A stretch of 64,000 nt of DNA from Pollenia angustigena (taxonomy: Eukaryota > Arthropoda > Insecta > Diptera > Polleniidae). Positions 31,693 through 43,299 of the stretch are shown here, piece after piece. Within the stretch, counting starts at the first letter, position 1, and the number at the start of each line of letters is the position of its first letter. The notes beneath the pieces are model-generated. The model searched no databases. It saw only the letters and a list, made by a program, of their open reading frames with translations, and was not told where the DNA came from. The stretch is taken from assembly GCA_930367215.1 (NCBI GenBank), contig OV884059.1, positions 239,877,803 to 239,941,802 of the forward strand. The letters are read 5' to 3'. The position numbers were made by a program, and so were the translations under genes.

Positions 31693-32996
31693 CAATATAA
31701 CCCGTTTAATTACCCCACGCTTAAATACCTTTCACGCTTATTTACCTCAAGTTTTAAATACCCGTTTTTTTTCTTTCATTTTTTTAACAAAAATCCACGT
31801 TTAATTTCCATTAATTAATTGAATTAATTAATTAATTTAACTCACAAAACAAAATTATACCTAAATTTCATTCGTTTAATTGCCTCAGTACTATTTGACA
31901 AAAACACAGCAAGTAATGCAACCAAGTTTTACATTTTAATAATTTGAAAATATGCACTAAAATTGTTTTAAAAAAATAAGCCTAAAAAACAAAATATGGC
32001 TTGATTAAAAGCAAAATATTCAACAATGAGTCATTCATATATGAGTTATATATTATCTAGATACACCAAATTTATGAGTTATTTTGTCTTAAAGAGATTA
32101 AAGTTTGAAGTTTGCATGGGGACTATGTGAAATAATAGACCGATTCTTACAATCTACATAGGTTTCTTTCTTATGACAATTAAACGTATTTACCCGATTT
32201 TATCAAATTATCTAAAAACTGCTACCTTTACTATTCGCACAAGGTTTACATATACATACAACCAGCAAGATGGACGGACAGACGCGCACGAAAAGATTAC
32301 TTAAAAAAGTGTTTCTGATTCGATCGTTTACTTAACGATGCGTCTAGGTTTCTATGTTATAAGTTTCGAAAAACATTTATCTTCAACAAAAACTTGCTTT
32401 GGCTTAAAATTGTACAGTGAAAATTTTATGTAAGTGGCGAAATTCAAGCAACAGAAAATTCGTCTGTTAACCACAAGTTAAAGCAATTTTTTTTTTTTTT
32501 TGCTTAACATGTATTAAAATATGTTTTAAAAACTTAAAATATGTGTGCACTAAAAATGCAGCAGTGGCTAAGATATGGAAATTATTTACAAACAAATCGA
32601 TACCAAAATTCAATAAAATCTCTAAAAGCATGAATATATTGTTTCTGCATTCATTGGTCGCACAAGAAAAACCATGCAATTGCATATTTACGGCTTCCAT
32701 GAGTAGTAGTAGGATATGACAGGACATCTCAAAAAGCACTGCAGATAAAATTTAAGACAACAAATCCCATTGTTTTTTACTGCTATCTCTTAAGATTTAG
32801 CTGATACATGTAAAAATGCCTTTCTTAAATTTTTTCATACATCAAAGTTAAATTATCTTGTAAATAAATACGTCTAATTACCTCACTGAGGTACTTAAAC
32901 GTTGAGGTAATTAAGCGTATTCGTTTAAATGCTTACCCCGCATAATTACCCAAAAATATTGGCATTTTTGTCGTGGTAATTATCCGTGGAATACTG
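31693..32996. mobile_element. pogo/Tigger-like element with repeat-bearing arms
   Basis: TA then CAATATAACCCGTTTAATTACC on the left; on the right, inverse CAGTATTCCACGGATAATTACC then TA (32997-32998). CAGTAT-type ends with TA duplication fit the Tc1/pogo group. Both arms carry repeats of GTTTAATTACCTCA / CTTAAATACCT. No transposase recognised in the middle. Confidence 0.5.
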
Positions 32997-33199
32997 TAAA
33001 ACTAATATTTAGTACTGGTAAATAAAAAAATATATTTTTTTTAATATTTTTTAATGGCAAGTTGCTTTTCTCGAAATTTTAAATTTTGTACTTTTTTTAA
33101 AGTATAGCTGTGCTTAAACATTTTGTTTTCTAAAGTTTAATTATAAGTTGTGCTAAATATTTATCTGTTACAGCACACATCGCTTGCTCAACTTTTAAT

Positions 33200-33500
33200 T
33201 GCGAAACAAATACATTATACGTCCTTCTGTGTGTCTAGAAAATTTCTTTCATTCATTAACTTTTTCCGCTTTATATTCGTGTCACGGTACGTGTCTCTGT
33301 TATCATATTTGCTCCAATATATTTGCTTAGCAAAAACAATTGTAAGATCTTGATTAAACCCAATATAAATAAACATATTTAAAACAAAAATGCCTATTAA
33401 GTACGCACGTATTTACATTTTTGACACCTCCAACATGCAAGACTTAGAAAATGTATGCGTGCGTATCTTCTATAGAAATGAAATTAATATAGACATAAAT
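33200..33500 (+). repeat. Direct duplication, copy 1
   Basis: GTGTGTCTAGAAAATTTC, then TTCATTCATTAACTTTTTCC, GCTTTATATTCGTGTC, and a TATTAAGTACGCACG-type block recur in order at 37470-37700. Confidence 0.5.
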
Positions 33501-33982
33501 GTTTATCTGGTAATTAAAATATGATTTCATTATAAATATGACAACATAAGCATTTATTTAATTATCTCAAAAAGAACATCATAATTTAATTAGGACTTTA
33601 TATTACCAATAAAGTAAATTAATATGTTGTTAAATTTCAACAAAAAAAAACTCTATATTGTGATTCTAATGCAAATTAATCTCGTTTACACTAAAAAATT
33701 ATTTTAAATAAAGTTATGATAAATTGAGAGATTAAAAAAGGTTTTATAAGGCGATATTATTCGATTTTATTATTTTCTATTATTTTTATTAAATACATTT
33801 ATTTCAGAAGCTTATTTTCTAAACGAATCAAATTCGTTTCATAAAGCAAGAAAATACTCAATCAAAATATAATATCATAACTTTAACATATTTAGTTCGT
33901 ATTTAGTGAAATTTTCTTGAATAAAGAACCATTTTCTCATGATCAAAAACTAAAGTTCAAAATAAATACTAAATATCGCTTC

Positions 33983-34622
33983 TTAGTGTTCGGTTCGGTA
34001 GATTTGTGTAAAACAAAAAGGGTAATAGTGTTTGTGTAGAAAAACATTAAAAAAATAACGTTTCCCTGTTAGTCTTATTTCGAACACAAAAATAATACTG
34101 TTTTTATCAAACTCATCAAAAGATGGAACATTTTATTCCGTTTGGTTTTTTTTTGTAACTGCAAGCTTAATTACGTCGGTTCAGGTCATTATTAATGTTC
34201 GTCCCTTTTGCTGGTAAAAAACAAAATTTTTTTTCCAAAAATAAAATACACATACGAAAATTAAAAACCAAAAAGATAGCAAAATAATTTTACACAAACA
34301 AAACATATACACAATGCACACATAACCTGCTCATGCTGCAGTCATTGCAAAAAATTTTTGTTTGTTTATTTATTTATCAATGTAAAAAAAGAAATTAAAA
34401 AACATTAAAATATAGTGTTTTATCTACAGTATCATTACAATTGTTTTGTTTTTTAACGAAGAACAGATCACTATAAATATTATGTTCGGTTCTTTTCTGA
34501 AAATAGTTACAAGCTGTATTAAGGGTTGTGTTCTTCTACACAAACACTTAAAAAAATATTTCCTGGGTAATGAGCCGAACGCTTAATAATGTACTGTTTA
34601 TTTTCGAACACTGTGAAAAACT
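33983..34622 (-). repeat. Repeat family E, copy 2 (inverted)
   Basis: Starts TTAGTGTTCGGTTCGG and ends TTTATTTTCGAACACTG on plus. On minus it is collinear with 29060-29930 but shorter and diverged. No target duplication found. Confidence 0.6.
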
Positions 34623-35800
34623 ATATTTAAATATGAATTTTTATTAAAATATAATTGGTGAAATTGTTCATTAGCAACGAAAACTTAATCTATTAAAACA
34701 TTCCTTGCGTTGACGAGTCGTGCTTTAAAATTAAAGTACAAATAACAGTTAAACGTACTTAAGGCAATCCTTAATGGGATTACTTTCGAAAATCACTCAT
34801 GGAATTTTTTAAAATAAGTACAAAAGTCTTTAACGAAGTAAAAAAACGATTAAATTTGTCGTTAGTAGTGCCACTCTGCGAGTAAAATTACAAAGCAATG
34901 TGTTCTTTTTGCGTGCATACGCTTGTGTTTGGCAAAGTTTGTTGTAGAAACAACAAAAACAACAGATCGAGAAGAAAAACATATTATTTTCATGTTTAGA
35001 AAGTAAAATCAACAGCAAAAGTTCCTATTTAGTTTATATTTTAAGTTAAATATAAACATCAAGTTTTAAAGTAGGAAACATAATATTTCTCCCTTGTCTC
35101 GGGGATAAATGTTTTAGGTTGGAACAAATCTAAATTCACTTTCGGATTATTTCATGTACGAATTCAGGATTTAATAAACTTGTTTATATTTGAATCAAGC
35201 GCATTTTGAGATTGATTTAATCTTAGTTTTATTTAAACTAATTTCATTTTCGGATTATTTCAAGCACGAATTCGGAATAAAATATGGATAATTTAAGTAT
35301 TTCGCACTTGAATAATCCGTTCTTTAATCAATCTTTCTGAAGTTGATTAAAGAAAATCCATACTAACCGTTCAATTGATACCGCTTCAAATTGATTTAAG
35401 TACGGATGGATTAAATTTTATTCGCAGTGTGGAGTAAACGATTCATTGGCATTTTTTAAGTGCTTTTTTATGAAAAATGGATTCTGCCGATGAGTTTTTA
35501 TGTCAATAAATACTTTCAATACAATTTCTGTATAAACAAGCAACAGATGAAAAAAAAATAAAAGTCGATCAGAGGTTAAATGTTCCTTTTTTAGTTTAAG
35601 CTATTTTTTTTTTTATTAAATTTAACTCAAAAAATGTTACTTAATTGTCACAAGTTCACAAAAAAGGAATGCCAAAAACTGTTGTTTTAATTCACAAAAA
35701 GGAAACAACAAATCAAAAAAAAAATAGAAATCCAAAACAAAAAAGAAGTAAACAAAAAGTCCTAGAAATCATTTTGCAACCTGCTTTAAGACACAAGCTC
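34623..35800. other. Intergenic, nothing recognised
   Basis: Contains repeated CGGATTATTTCA..ACGAATTC phrases at about 35140 and 35254, otherwise featureless. Confidence 0.4.
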
Positions 35801-35808
35801 GCATTAGG

Positions 35809-36028
35809 TTTCGTTATAACGCAAAGCACATGTAATTGGGTTCTCGTTTAATAAGCCCTGGAGGAAGACAGCATTTTAAAATTCTTGCATATCGCTAAAA
35901 TTATCTTGATTTAGTATCTCCAAGAAAGACAATTTACTGGCCGATGGATACTAAAGAAAATCAAGATCTAATAGACTTTGCAATAATTAGAAAAATAGGC
36001 TGAAGCTCGATGTAGACATCATATCATA
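35809..36028 (+). pseudogene. Jockey-type LINE endonuclease fragment
   Basis: One frame reads NAKH, a stop (TAA) where a tryptophan region is expected, then GSRLISPGGRQ, a second stop, then LVSPRKTIYWPMDTKENQDL and IDFAIIRKIG before TGA. The WGSR..NPRGR and TYWPTD..K.PDLIDF pattern is the C-terminal half of the apurinic endonuclease domain of Jockey-clade non-LTR retrotransposons. The catalytic SDH segment and all of the RT are absent. Dead fragment; orientation plus. Confidence 0.75.
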
Positions 36029-36083
36029 AAATTTTCACATCCACACAAATCCTTTTTTGCAGTATGAGGAAGATATAGATAAG

Positions 36084-36272
36084 TCGCAGTTGATCATAAA
36101 GAGGGTATTAACTCAGAATTTAAACATTTCCAATAGAAGCAAAACAAAGCTTAATCTTACATTAAAGGCAAATAAAAATGATTTATAAGTTTACCCTTTT
36201 ATTGCCAAAAACTAGACAAAAAAGCACGATATTTTTACAGCAAGTAGATATATAAAGCCCTCTTTATGATTA
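36084..36272. repeat. Inverted repeat / small foldback
   Basis: GTCGCAGTTGATCATAAAGA and TCTTTATGATTAAGTGCGAC enclose 189 bp. Likely a MITE; no clear target duplication. Confidence 0.5.
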
Positions 36273-36334
36273 AGTGCGACATGTGTTAATGACTACATAT
36301 TATTAATGGTTTCAGCTTTGGAACAATCTGAAGC

Positions 36335-36498
36335 CTGTTTTCACAACCAACCGCTAGCTAATGGTAGGATTTTTTGGCCGTATAAAAAGTTTTTTCCTAA
36401 AGTTCGTGACGAAATTAAAGTAAAGTTGTTATAATGAATCTTTTTATATACAACCGAAAATATCCTATTTTGGCTATCGGTAAGTTGTGAAAACACGT
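36335..36498. repeat. Inverted repeat, probable MITE
   Basis: CCTGTTTTCACAACCAACCG and the inverse CGTGTTTTCACAACTTACCG enclose about 160 bp and adjoin the next MITE directly. The GTTTTCAC core resembles the terminus at 22594. Confidence 0.5.
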
Positions 36499-36502
36499 CT
36501 AA

Positions 36503-36628
36503 GGGCCATTATTACAACTTGAAGTTAGCTAAAGTTAAGCTTAAATTGACAGATAATTATGTGTTATGTGTCAAAAAGCGTCTGTTAACTGTCGGATAAC
36601 AGCTAACGCCAAGTTATAATAATGGCCC
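36503..36628 (-). mobile_element. 126-bp PIF/Harbinger-type MITE, copy 2
   Basis: Near-identical to 20130-20255 in opposite orientation, same length, with TAA at both sides (36500-36502, 36629-36631). Confidence 0.85.
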
Positions 36629-36631
36629 TAA

Positions 36632-38230
36632 GAGTATAAATTAGGGACAAACTTTTGAAACTAATTTAGATATATAGTATCCAACTATAGGAAACGGAAA
36701 GCAAAAACAGTATCAAACTTATACAGACGACACAACCAGAAATTTTTTGAACCATGAACGGAGCTCCATAAGATAAGAAATGAGAAAATGCATAGGGACT
36801 TGTAAAAGATAAAAGTTGCAAAGTCCATGTAAAATAAATTATTAAACCGGAAAAACAATCCGATTGTAAGGCATCTATCTCAATTTCAAACGAAAACAAG
36901 GTTACGAAACGCCGTTGTTCGACCCCGCGTATTCGATGACAATCTAAACACCAATGCTCTACTGGAAGTAGACTTATTTTAGATTTTTAGTTTTAAGATT
37001 TTAATAGTTACTGTAAGACCTACAGACTCAACCTCAGAAGACTCAGTAAATAAATAGCAAACATAAAAAAAAAAATTTCGTACAAAAATATCTAAAATTT
37101 ATAGAAAAATAACACAAAAAACTAATTTTTTACTGAAATATTTATTAAATTAGAATTCGATATAAATTTATGAAAGTTTATTTTGAAGAATGAAAGAAAT
37201 TATAATACTAAAAGAAGTAGTATTTGTATAAATTAAATAAGCAGTCTCAAAGTAAAACACAAAAAAATAAAACTTAATAGAAATATGAAGGTTCCTAAAT
37301 TGTATCTGTTACAACATCATCATCATTATAATTTATAGTCTGCAAAATACATAAGAAAGAGAAAAACAAGTTCAATTTGCCTTTTGTAAAAACACTTTTG
37401 ATGTCAATAAAACGAAAAAGTTCCATTATATTTCCTTCTCTATTTAATTTTGTATTTAATATTTTCAAAAGATATTTTGCTTGTGTGTTTAGAAAGTTTC
37501 CTTCATTTAATAATTTTATCCGCTGTATATTCGTGTCTTTTCGACACTTGGTGTTGCTCGAATTTACTTTTTTATAATCAAAAACATTAAAAGCAAAATG
37601 AGTATTAAGTTAGCAAGCGTTTTATGGATATTTCAATTACATTTTTGTGCTGCATAAAATACTAAGAAAGTGTGTGTGTATCTTAAATAGAAATTTAATG
37701 ATTATAATCATAAATATTTAAGTGGCTTTTAAATTGTCATAATAATAAATTACACTGTACAACACAAAAAAAATTACAAGGTCCGGCCTAACAATTTTGA
37801 TAGAGCAGACAAAAAAAAAAAAAAAGACACGGTTATCGGCTTTTTAAAAGTTTACATCTGAATTTCTTTTGTGGAGTGGTTAAATTTTCCCAGCTCTGGC
37901 AGATACTTATTGTTAATCGGCATAAGAAACATGTGATAAGTAGAAGCAAACATTTTTTTTGGCCAATGACAAATGAAGAAGTGGAAGAAAAGCCAGTTTT
38001 TCTACTTTGACTGCAATTTTTTAAAAGCTGTTAATTATATCTTTAGGAAAGAAAAATTGTTAAAAGAACAAAAGTAAGTATTAGCACTGTTCTTATTATT
38101 TAATATTAATTTTTTTGCTTGGATAGCCCTGGTTTTAAGTCTCAATCATAATGTAATCTTAATGTAAAAGGTAACTGAAGCTATAAACGAAAGTCTGACA
38201 AAAACCTCAGCAAATGAACTTAAGACCAAT
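36632..38230. other. Intergenic; includes duplication copy 2
   Basis: No gene recognised. The 37470-37700 segment is listed separately. Confidence 0.4.
37470..37700 (+). repeat. Direct duplication, copy 2
   Basis: GTGTGTTTAGAAAGTTTCC, TTCATTTAATAATTTTATCC, GCTGTATATTCGTGTC and following DNA parallel 33200-33500 with scattered substitutions and indels. Confidence 0.5.
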
Positions 38231-38238
38231 GTAATTAG

Positions 38239-38581
38239 CATAGATGGGCATTTTGCAGTACCAGTACTTTTTCAGTATTTTCTTTTTTTACTGATTACTG
38301 AAAAAAAAATCAGTATTCAGTAAATATATATATAAAAAAAGATTATTCTTATAATTTGTCAACATTTTTAATAAAAATTTAATACTAATATTAATTATTT
38401 ATTAAATTATTATAAATAATAAAAATTAAATATGTACATATTTATATATATTAAATATATATATATATATATTTACTGAATACTGATTTTTTTTCCCCCT
38501 GAATACTGATTTTTTTTTTCAGTAAGCAGTAAAAAAGGAAAATACTGAAAAAGTACTGGTACTGCAAAATGCCCATCTATG
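38239..38581. mobile_element. hAT-type MITE with 8-bp target duplication
   Basis: Ends CATAGATGGGCATTTTGCAG and inverse are perfect; GTAATTAG flanks both (38231-38238, 38582-38589). Both arms contain ACTGAATACTGA-like subrepeats and the centre is (AT)-rich. Confidence 0.85.
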
Positions 38582-38812
38582 GTAATTAGTACTGAATATT
38601 TCTACACTTTGGTTTTTTTTCGAATACTTGAAATTAAAAAGTACCAAATATTATGGCCCTGTTTTGTTTTAATCCATGTTTTTTTTTAATTGCAAGCTAC
38701 CTTTTTAAAAGACCTAATTTGATGATTGTTGTACTAATTAATAAAGGATTTTGTATCCATCGTTTACTAATTAGTACAACAAATAAAAATGTATATTAAA
38801 TTATTCTTTTTC

Positions 38813-38818
38813 TTTATT
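38813..38818 (-). promoter_or_regulatory. Candidate poly(A) signal AATAAA
   Basis: AATAAA on the minus strand about 150 nt downstream of the stop of the spliced gene ending at 38969. Position is suitable for its 3' end; in AT-rich DNA the hexamer alone is weak evidence. Confidence 0.35.
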
Positions 38819-38968
38819 CTCTTTTTTAACAATTCACAAGCAACTTATTCCGTACGGAATGTGCGTTAAGTTTGGCACTTTGCTTAAGCAAATAACATTT
38901 GACGATAAGTTTCAGCAAGTTGGCCACATATGTCTTATATATATAAAGGTTGAATTTGGGTTTTTGCT

Positions 38969-40287
38969 TCATATTTTTTTAGCAACTCTTTCACAGGCAG
39001 CGACTGTGGTTCCGTCAAATACAAAGCTTTTCTGTGAGCCGCGAATAGAAAATCTTGTACATGATTTCTTTCCGTCCTTTACACTAAATATTGTAGCCGT
39101 TGGAATCAAAATACTATGCAAAAGATAAAAAATGCCAATACAACGACCATCTACGAATATAAATAATAAAAAAAATTAGTTTTTTTTCAAATAGATTTAA
39201 AGTGAAATATTGTAATACTTACTTTCGGTTATGTTTTCCATTTGAATAATAGATTTAAATAAGAGCTTGCTTGAATGATCTTTTATGCGATCTTCAAATA
39301 CAGCGTTTATTTTTAAAGAAAACGTTTTGAAGTTTGTGTGAAAACACTCAGCTTTGGGACAAAGTTGCTTAAAGTCCATATCTACCTAAAAATGTATATA
39401 GAAACATACACTATTAATATTGGCATAAAATATAACTAACACAAAAGGTAACTTCTTACTATTAGAATTTCATACATACCAACTTGAAACCAAATGGCTT
39501 TTTATATTGTGTCCATTTGTTTAATACATCAGAAGTGCATTTTGCTTGAGACATTTCATGCAGTCTGTAATTTTTTGTTGCACTCCAATGGTTTTCAAGT
39601 TCCGCCCAAGTGCAGTTGTCAATAAAAATAGCTTCAATACTACCTTCAATGCCTTTTTCTGGAGAATCTAAGTATAAACAGGTACAAATTGAAATTTTCT
39701 GTAAAGAAGGAATTGAAATTACTCTTACTTATTTTTAGAAATCTTTTATGAGTGTCCAATGTATTTTTATGGCAATATGGCCTTTTAAGGAGAACACCAC
39801 TTTGTTTAAGTTTACGCACCATGTTGAAATATTTATCGTATAACTTCCCTTGCGGCTTTCTTCCAGTTTGTTTAAGGAAGTAGTATTCCTAAAAACAGAA
39901 TATATTAAAAGTTTGTACTACTAATTATGTCATACAAAAATGAAGCAAATAAAATGTATTCTTACCAAAGATTCAGTTTGAAAAACTTTAACAATATCCT
40001 CTGCTATTTTTTGAGCTAAACTAACAGTCATTCTAATATCATTCTGAATTAAATAATTTGTTATGAGATCAACGATTATAACACGCGATCCTTCATTTAA
40101 TTTTAAGTTATTTTCAAAATATTTTAATACTGATCTCCCTTGTGATGATAATTGTAATACATTTTCAATTTCTATTAATTTTGGAATGGTGTGCTCAGAA
40201 TTCAAAGAGTCATTTGCAGTTTGATTTAATTTAGACTCAGGATCGGCGTTGATTGCAAAAGTTGAATATCCTTTGTTATATATTATA
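38969..40287 (-). CDS. Spliced multi-exon gene of the SAMD3-like 'uncharacterized' insect family (partial at 5')
   Basis: Five exons on minus: A 40287?-39966, B 39888-39729, C 39667-39480, D 39385-39223, E 39150-38969 (TGA 38971-38969). Every internal boundary has GT (GTAAG, GTAAG, GTATG, GTAAG) and AG, and phases 0, 1, 0, 1 join without a break. Landmarks: LQLSSQGRSVLKYFENN (A), EYYFLKQTGRKPQGKLYDKY (A/B), IDNCTWAELENHWSATKNYR (C), WTQYKKPFGFKLVDMDFKQL (C/D), IFSVKDGKKSC and SFVFDGTTVAACERV (E). The pattern GRKPQGKLYDKY, W..LE.HW..T...R, W..Y..P.GF.L...DF is what I recall from insect proteins annotated uncharacterized or sterile-alpha-motif-3-like. Function unknown. The start codon and any SAM exon were not found; the 5' edge is the limit of the open frame. 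All exons are intact, so it may be functional. Confidence 0.75.
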
Positions 40288-41468
40288 ATAATATATAATA
40301 ATTATAATAATCTTTATAAGCACTCAACTGTACGCTTTATTTACAATTAATAGCACGTTCTCACTTGAATCACACAAACCTAACTGTTCTTTTAAAATGA
40401 ATTTGCTTTTAAATAAACAAAAAAACAAAGTTTATTCGGTTCTACATTTATTTATTCATTTTAACTAAAATGAAATTGTAACATTTTACGAAATTTCTTT
40501 AGCCACCTTTATTCAATTTTAGATTTCGGTTGTCATGATGAAGAATTTTGTTAGACTTTACTAATATTATTATTTAAATTCAACAGAATTTCTTAAATTT
40601 TACTAGCGTTGATTTAATAAGACATTATTTTATTCAATTTTAATAAAATATTAGTTGTATTTAATAGCAATTCTTCACATATGCAACTCCTTAATGTGTA
40701 CCATTGTAAATAGAAAGTGTTAAGAATTTTATTTATTTACAGTAAATTGAATTAGTTTATTTTATAAATATTTATTCAAACTTACATCCATTTAGTAAAA
40801 ATAAACACATTTAAAAAAAAATTACACTTTTAACGAAAATTCTTCACATAAGCTAATATTTATTTCTTAATGTTTTTCAAAAAATTCTTTCTCTTATTTT
40901 TACGAAATTTTAACAAATATTCATTAAAAACAACTTTTGTGAATAATTTAATTGACAAAAGTTAGTCAAATAAACGTATAAAGTATTTAAAAAAACATTC
41001 TAGGAGGATGTTAATTTATATATTTTTTGTGTTGTTTCTAATACACTATGTTACTACTGGTTTACTACTGTTTTAACAAATTTTTTATGCATTTAACAAA
41101 TTTTTTGATATCATTTTAGCAAAATTTTATTCAAATACACAGATTTTATTAAACTAATTTTTGAACGAAAGACATTGTGGTGATTTGAAGAATATTTGTG
41201 TATATAAATAAATTTGGTGCATATTTGAGAAAAAATTTGGTTGATTCAACTATTTTTTTAGTTGAGGGTTTACTAAATTTTTTAGTTAATGTTACCGCTG
41301 TTCTTTGGTTCAGTGTATGTATTTGCACAGTTGCTTAAGTTGACTTACGCGACCGCATTCATATTATGGTTGGGCCTTTAGTGTGGTATCGATGAGTATT
41401 TAAAGAAATTTTATGAAGCTAGATACTTTTATGAAACTTATAGTCCCTTCAGTTTAAAGAAAAAACCA
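40288..41468. other. Upstream region of spliced gene, nothing recognised
   Basis: ATAATA-type microsatellite at about 40276-40310, then AT-rich DNA. Any promoter or first exon of the minus-strand gene should lie here or further right; none could be identified. Confidence 0.4.
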
Positions 41469-41747
41469 CACTGAAAAAAATTTCTTCACAGATCTAATGA
41501 AATTTACATTAAAATTCAACCTATGTAACCTTTCATTGGATTAATGAAATGTTTCATAAAATCAATGAAAATTTTGCATTAGTTTAATGACAAACGTTTA
41601 TTTTATCAATTTTTTCAATGAGGATTCATAAAATCAATGAAAATTTTGTCATTGATTTTATTAATCCTTCATTAATCCAATGAAAGGTTACATAGGTTGA
41701 ATTTTAATGTAAATTTCATTGGATCTGTGAAGAAAATTTTTTCAGTG
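41469..41747. mobile_element. Palindromic MITE
   Basis: Ends CACTGAAAAAAATTTCTTCA and inverse. Arms are inverted almost throughout (about 90 bp: ACAGATC.AATGAAATTTAC, AACCTATGTAACCTTTCATT and on). Target duplication unclear (CA or none). Confidence 0.75.
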
Positions 41748-42269
41748 CATAAGTTGATTTATTTTTGTTTTTTTCGGACTTGACTTAATAAATTTAAAGA
41801 GCATTTCTTCATTGTAAGATTCTGTTAAATATTGTGCGGGTTATGAAGTAAACTTCAATTTACGGAAGTCAATAAAATGTCAACAAAAAAAAAAAAAAAA
41901 AAAACACCTAAAGATACTAGAACGTTAAAAAAAAAACTGTGAAACCCAAACAAAAACATCTCGAAAAGAAAGATAGTAAACAAAAATGTATGTGGGTTTT
42001 TCTTAGAATAATATTTATTTCGTAAATACAAAACTTATTTGCCTTCTAGTCCTTTTTGTGATTTTGTTTCTGTATCTATAAACAAGTGTCAGAATACATA
42101 TTTAAATTGGTGATGTTACGAATATTCGTATTCGAAATGCCGAATATTTGCCAGTTTCACGATATTCGTATTCATATTCCCCAAATACAAGCGAATATTT
42201 CGAGAATATATAAAGTGTAAAAAAACACATCAAAATAAAAAAAATATTAAATTTTAATAATTTTTATTT
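41748..42269. other. Intergenic, nothing recognised
   Basis: Includes a poly-A tract near 41883-41903 and ATTCGTATTCG repeats near 42119-42175. Confidence 0.4.
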
Positions 42270-43290
42270 TCATTCTATTGTTACTTTCAAATATATAACG
42301 GTTTTAATATAATTAGAATAGATATAATTTTTAGAAGTTTTATTTGAATAAAATTTTTTTAAAGATTTTGGAGGGAGTCGCTTATAAGGTAGATTATGCA
42401 ATATCGTCACATGAAATGTGAAATTTTTTGAAACATTCTTTTTGGTGAAGGCATTGTTGTACATTAAATTAAACTTGTTACCGCAGTTGGCACATCTTTT
42501 ATCCGTTTTGGAGTAGTCTATTATGTGATTTCTACCGTCATATCGATTAACAGCACTGAAAATCGATGGCCTGTAACTTCCTTTAGAGGGCACACCGTAC
42601 GTTTCTAGGTAAGAAGTGGCTATATATCTACGGAATTGCAACAACTTTGAGGAATCTAGATCATTTGGATGCAGCTTTCTCATTAGTAGCCAACCATTAA
42701 CAACGGAAGCATCCAACAAATATGCGAAAATTGGTCACCACCACTTAAGTTGCCTTATAAGTGACAGATAAACAGCAATTAACTGGTCCATTTTGTCTAC
42801 ACCATCCATGCCTTGATTGTAATGTTCAAATACTTTTGGTTGGGTATCTGCATGGCGCCTTCTCCTCTTGCATAACGCTTTCACGTTCCAATTTTATTTT
42901 TGTCAAAATTAGTTCCTAAGGTGACTATGTTATTGTCTTTCCATTGTACGACGAGTATATTGCCATTATCAGAAAAACAATAGTCCGTAGATCCTCTTTG
43001 ATCTTTTTTCATTTCCGAAACGGGACGGAGTGTTCATTTTTCGGTTCGACTATCGCTTAATGTACCAACTTAGCATATTCCAGAAGTTGACAAATGCCGA
43101 AGAAGCTTCACGGATATGAAATAATTATCAATAAAAACCTTTATGTAAGAAAAATTAAAATTTTTAATTGAAAAAAATTTATTAATACTAGGATCGCCCG
43201 GTGGCCAAAATTCGACCACTCGACATTTAATTTCGAGAAAACCTCTGCGTTTTACAACAAAAACGTACACATTTTAAGAGAACGGCAAAA
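42270..43290 (-). pseudogene. piggyBac-type transposase, central to C-terminal part, broken
   Basis: Minus-strand pieces in order: KNFNFSYIKVFIDNYFISVK (the DNFFTS-type catalytic Asp region), CFSDNGNILVVQWKDNN, KVFEHYNQGMDGVDKMDQ (the GGVD..DQ signature with a further catalytic Asp), a TGA after LKWW (about 42742), then LLDASVVNGWLLMRKLHP, LLQFRRYIATSYLETYG, and RCANCGNKF, the first Cys pair of a C-terminal ring-like domain before divergence. Also a frameshift between DKNKIGT and the KRRRR segment (about 42895). The N-terminus and first DDE Asp are not found. No TTAA ends identified. Confidence 0.85.
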
Positions 43291-43299
43291 ATGCACCAT

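Noticed and set aside
32230..32300. Possible DINE fragment (GGACGGACAGACGCGC)
   Set aside because: Only the GTCC/GTCT-type run is present; too short to assign.
38859..39128. 89-codon plus-strand frame
   Set aside because: Antisense shadow of exon E of the spliced minus-strand gene.
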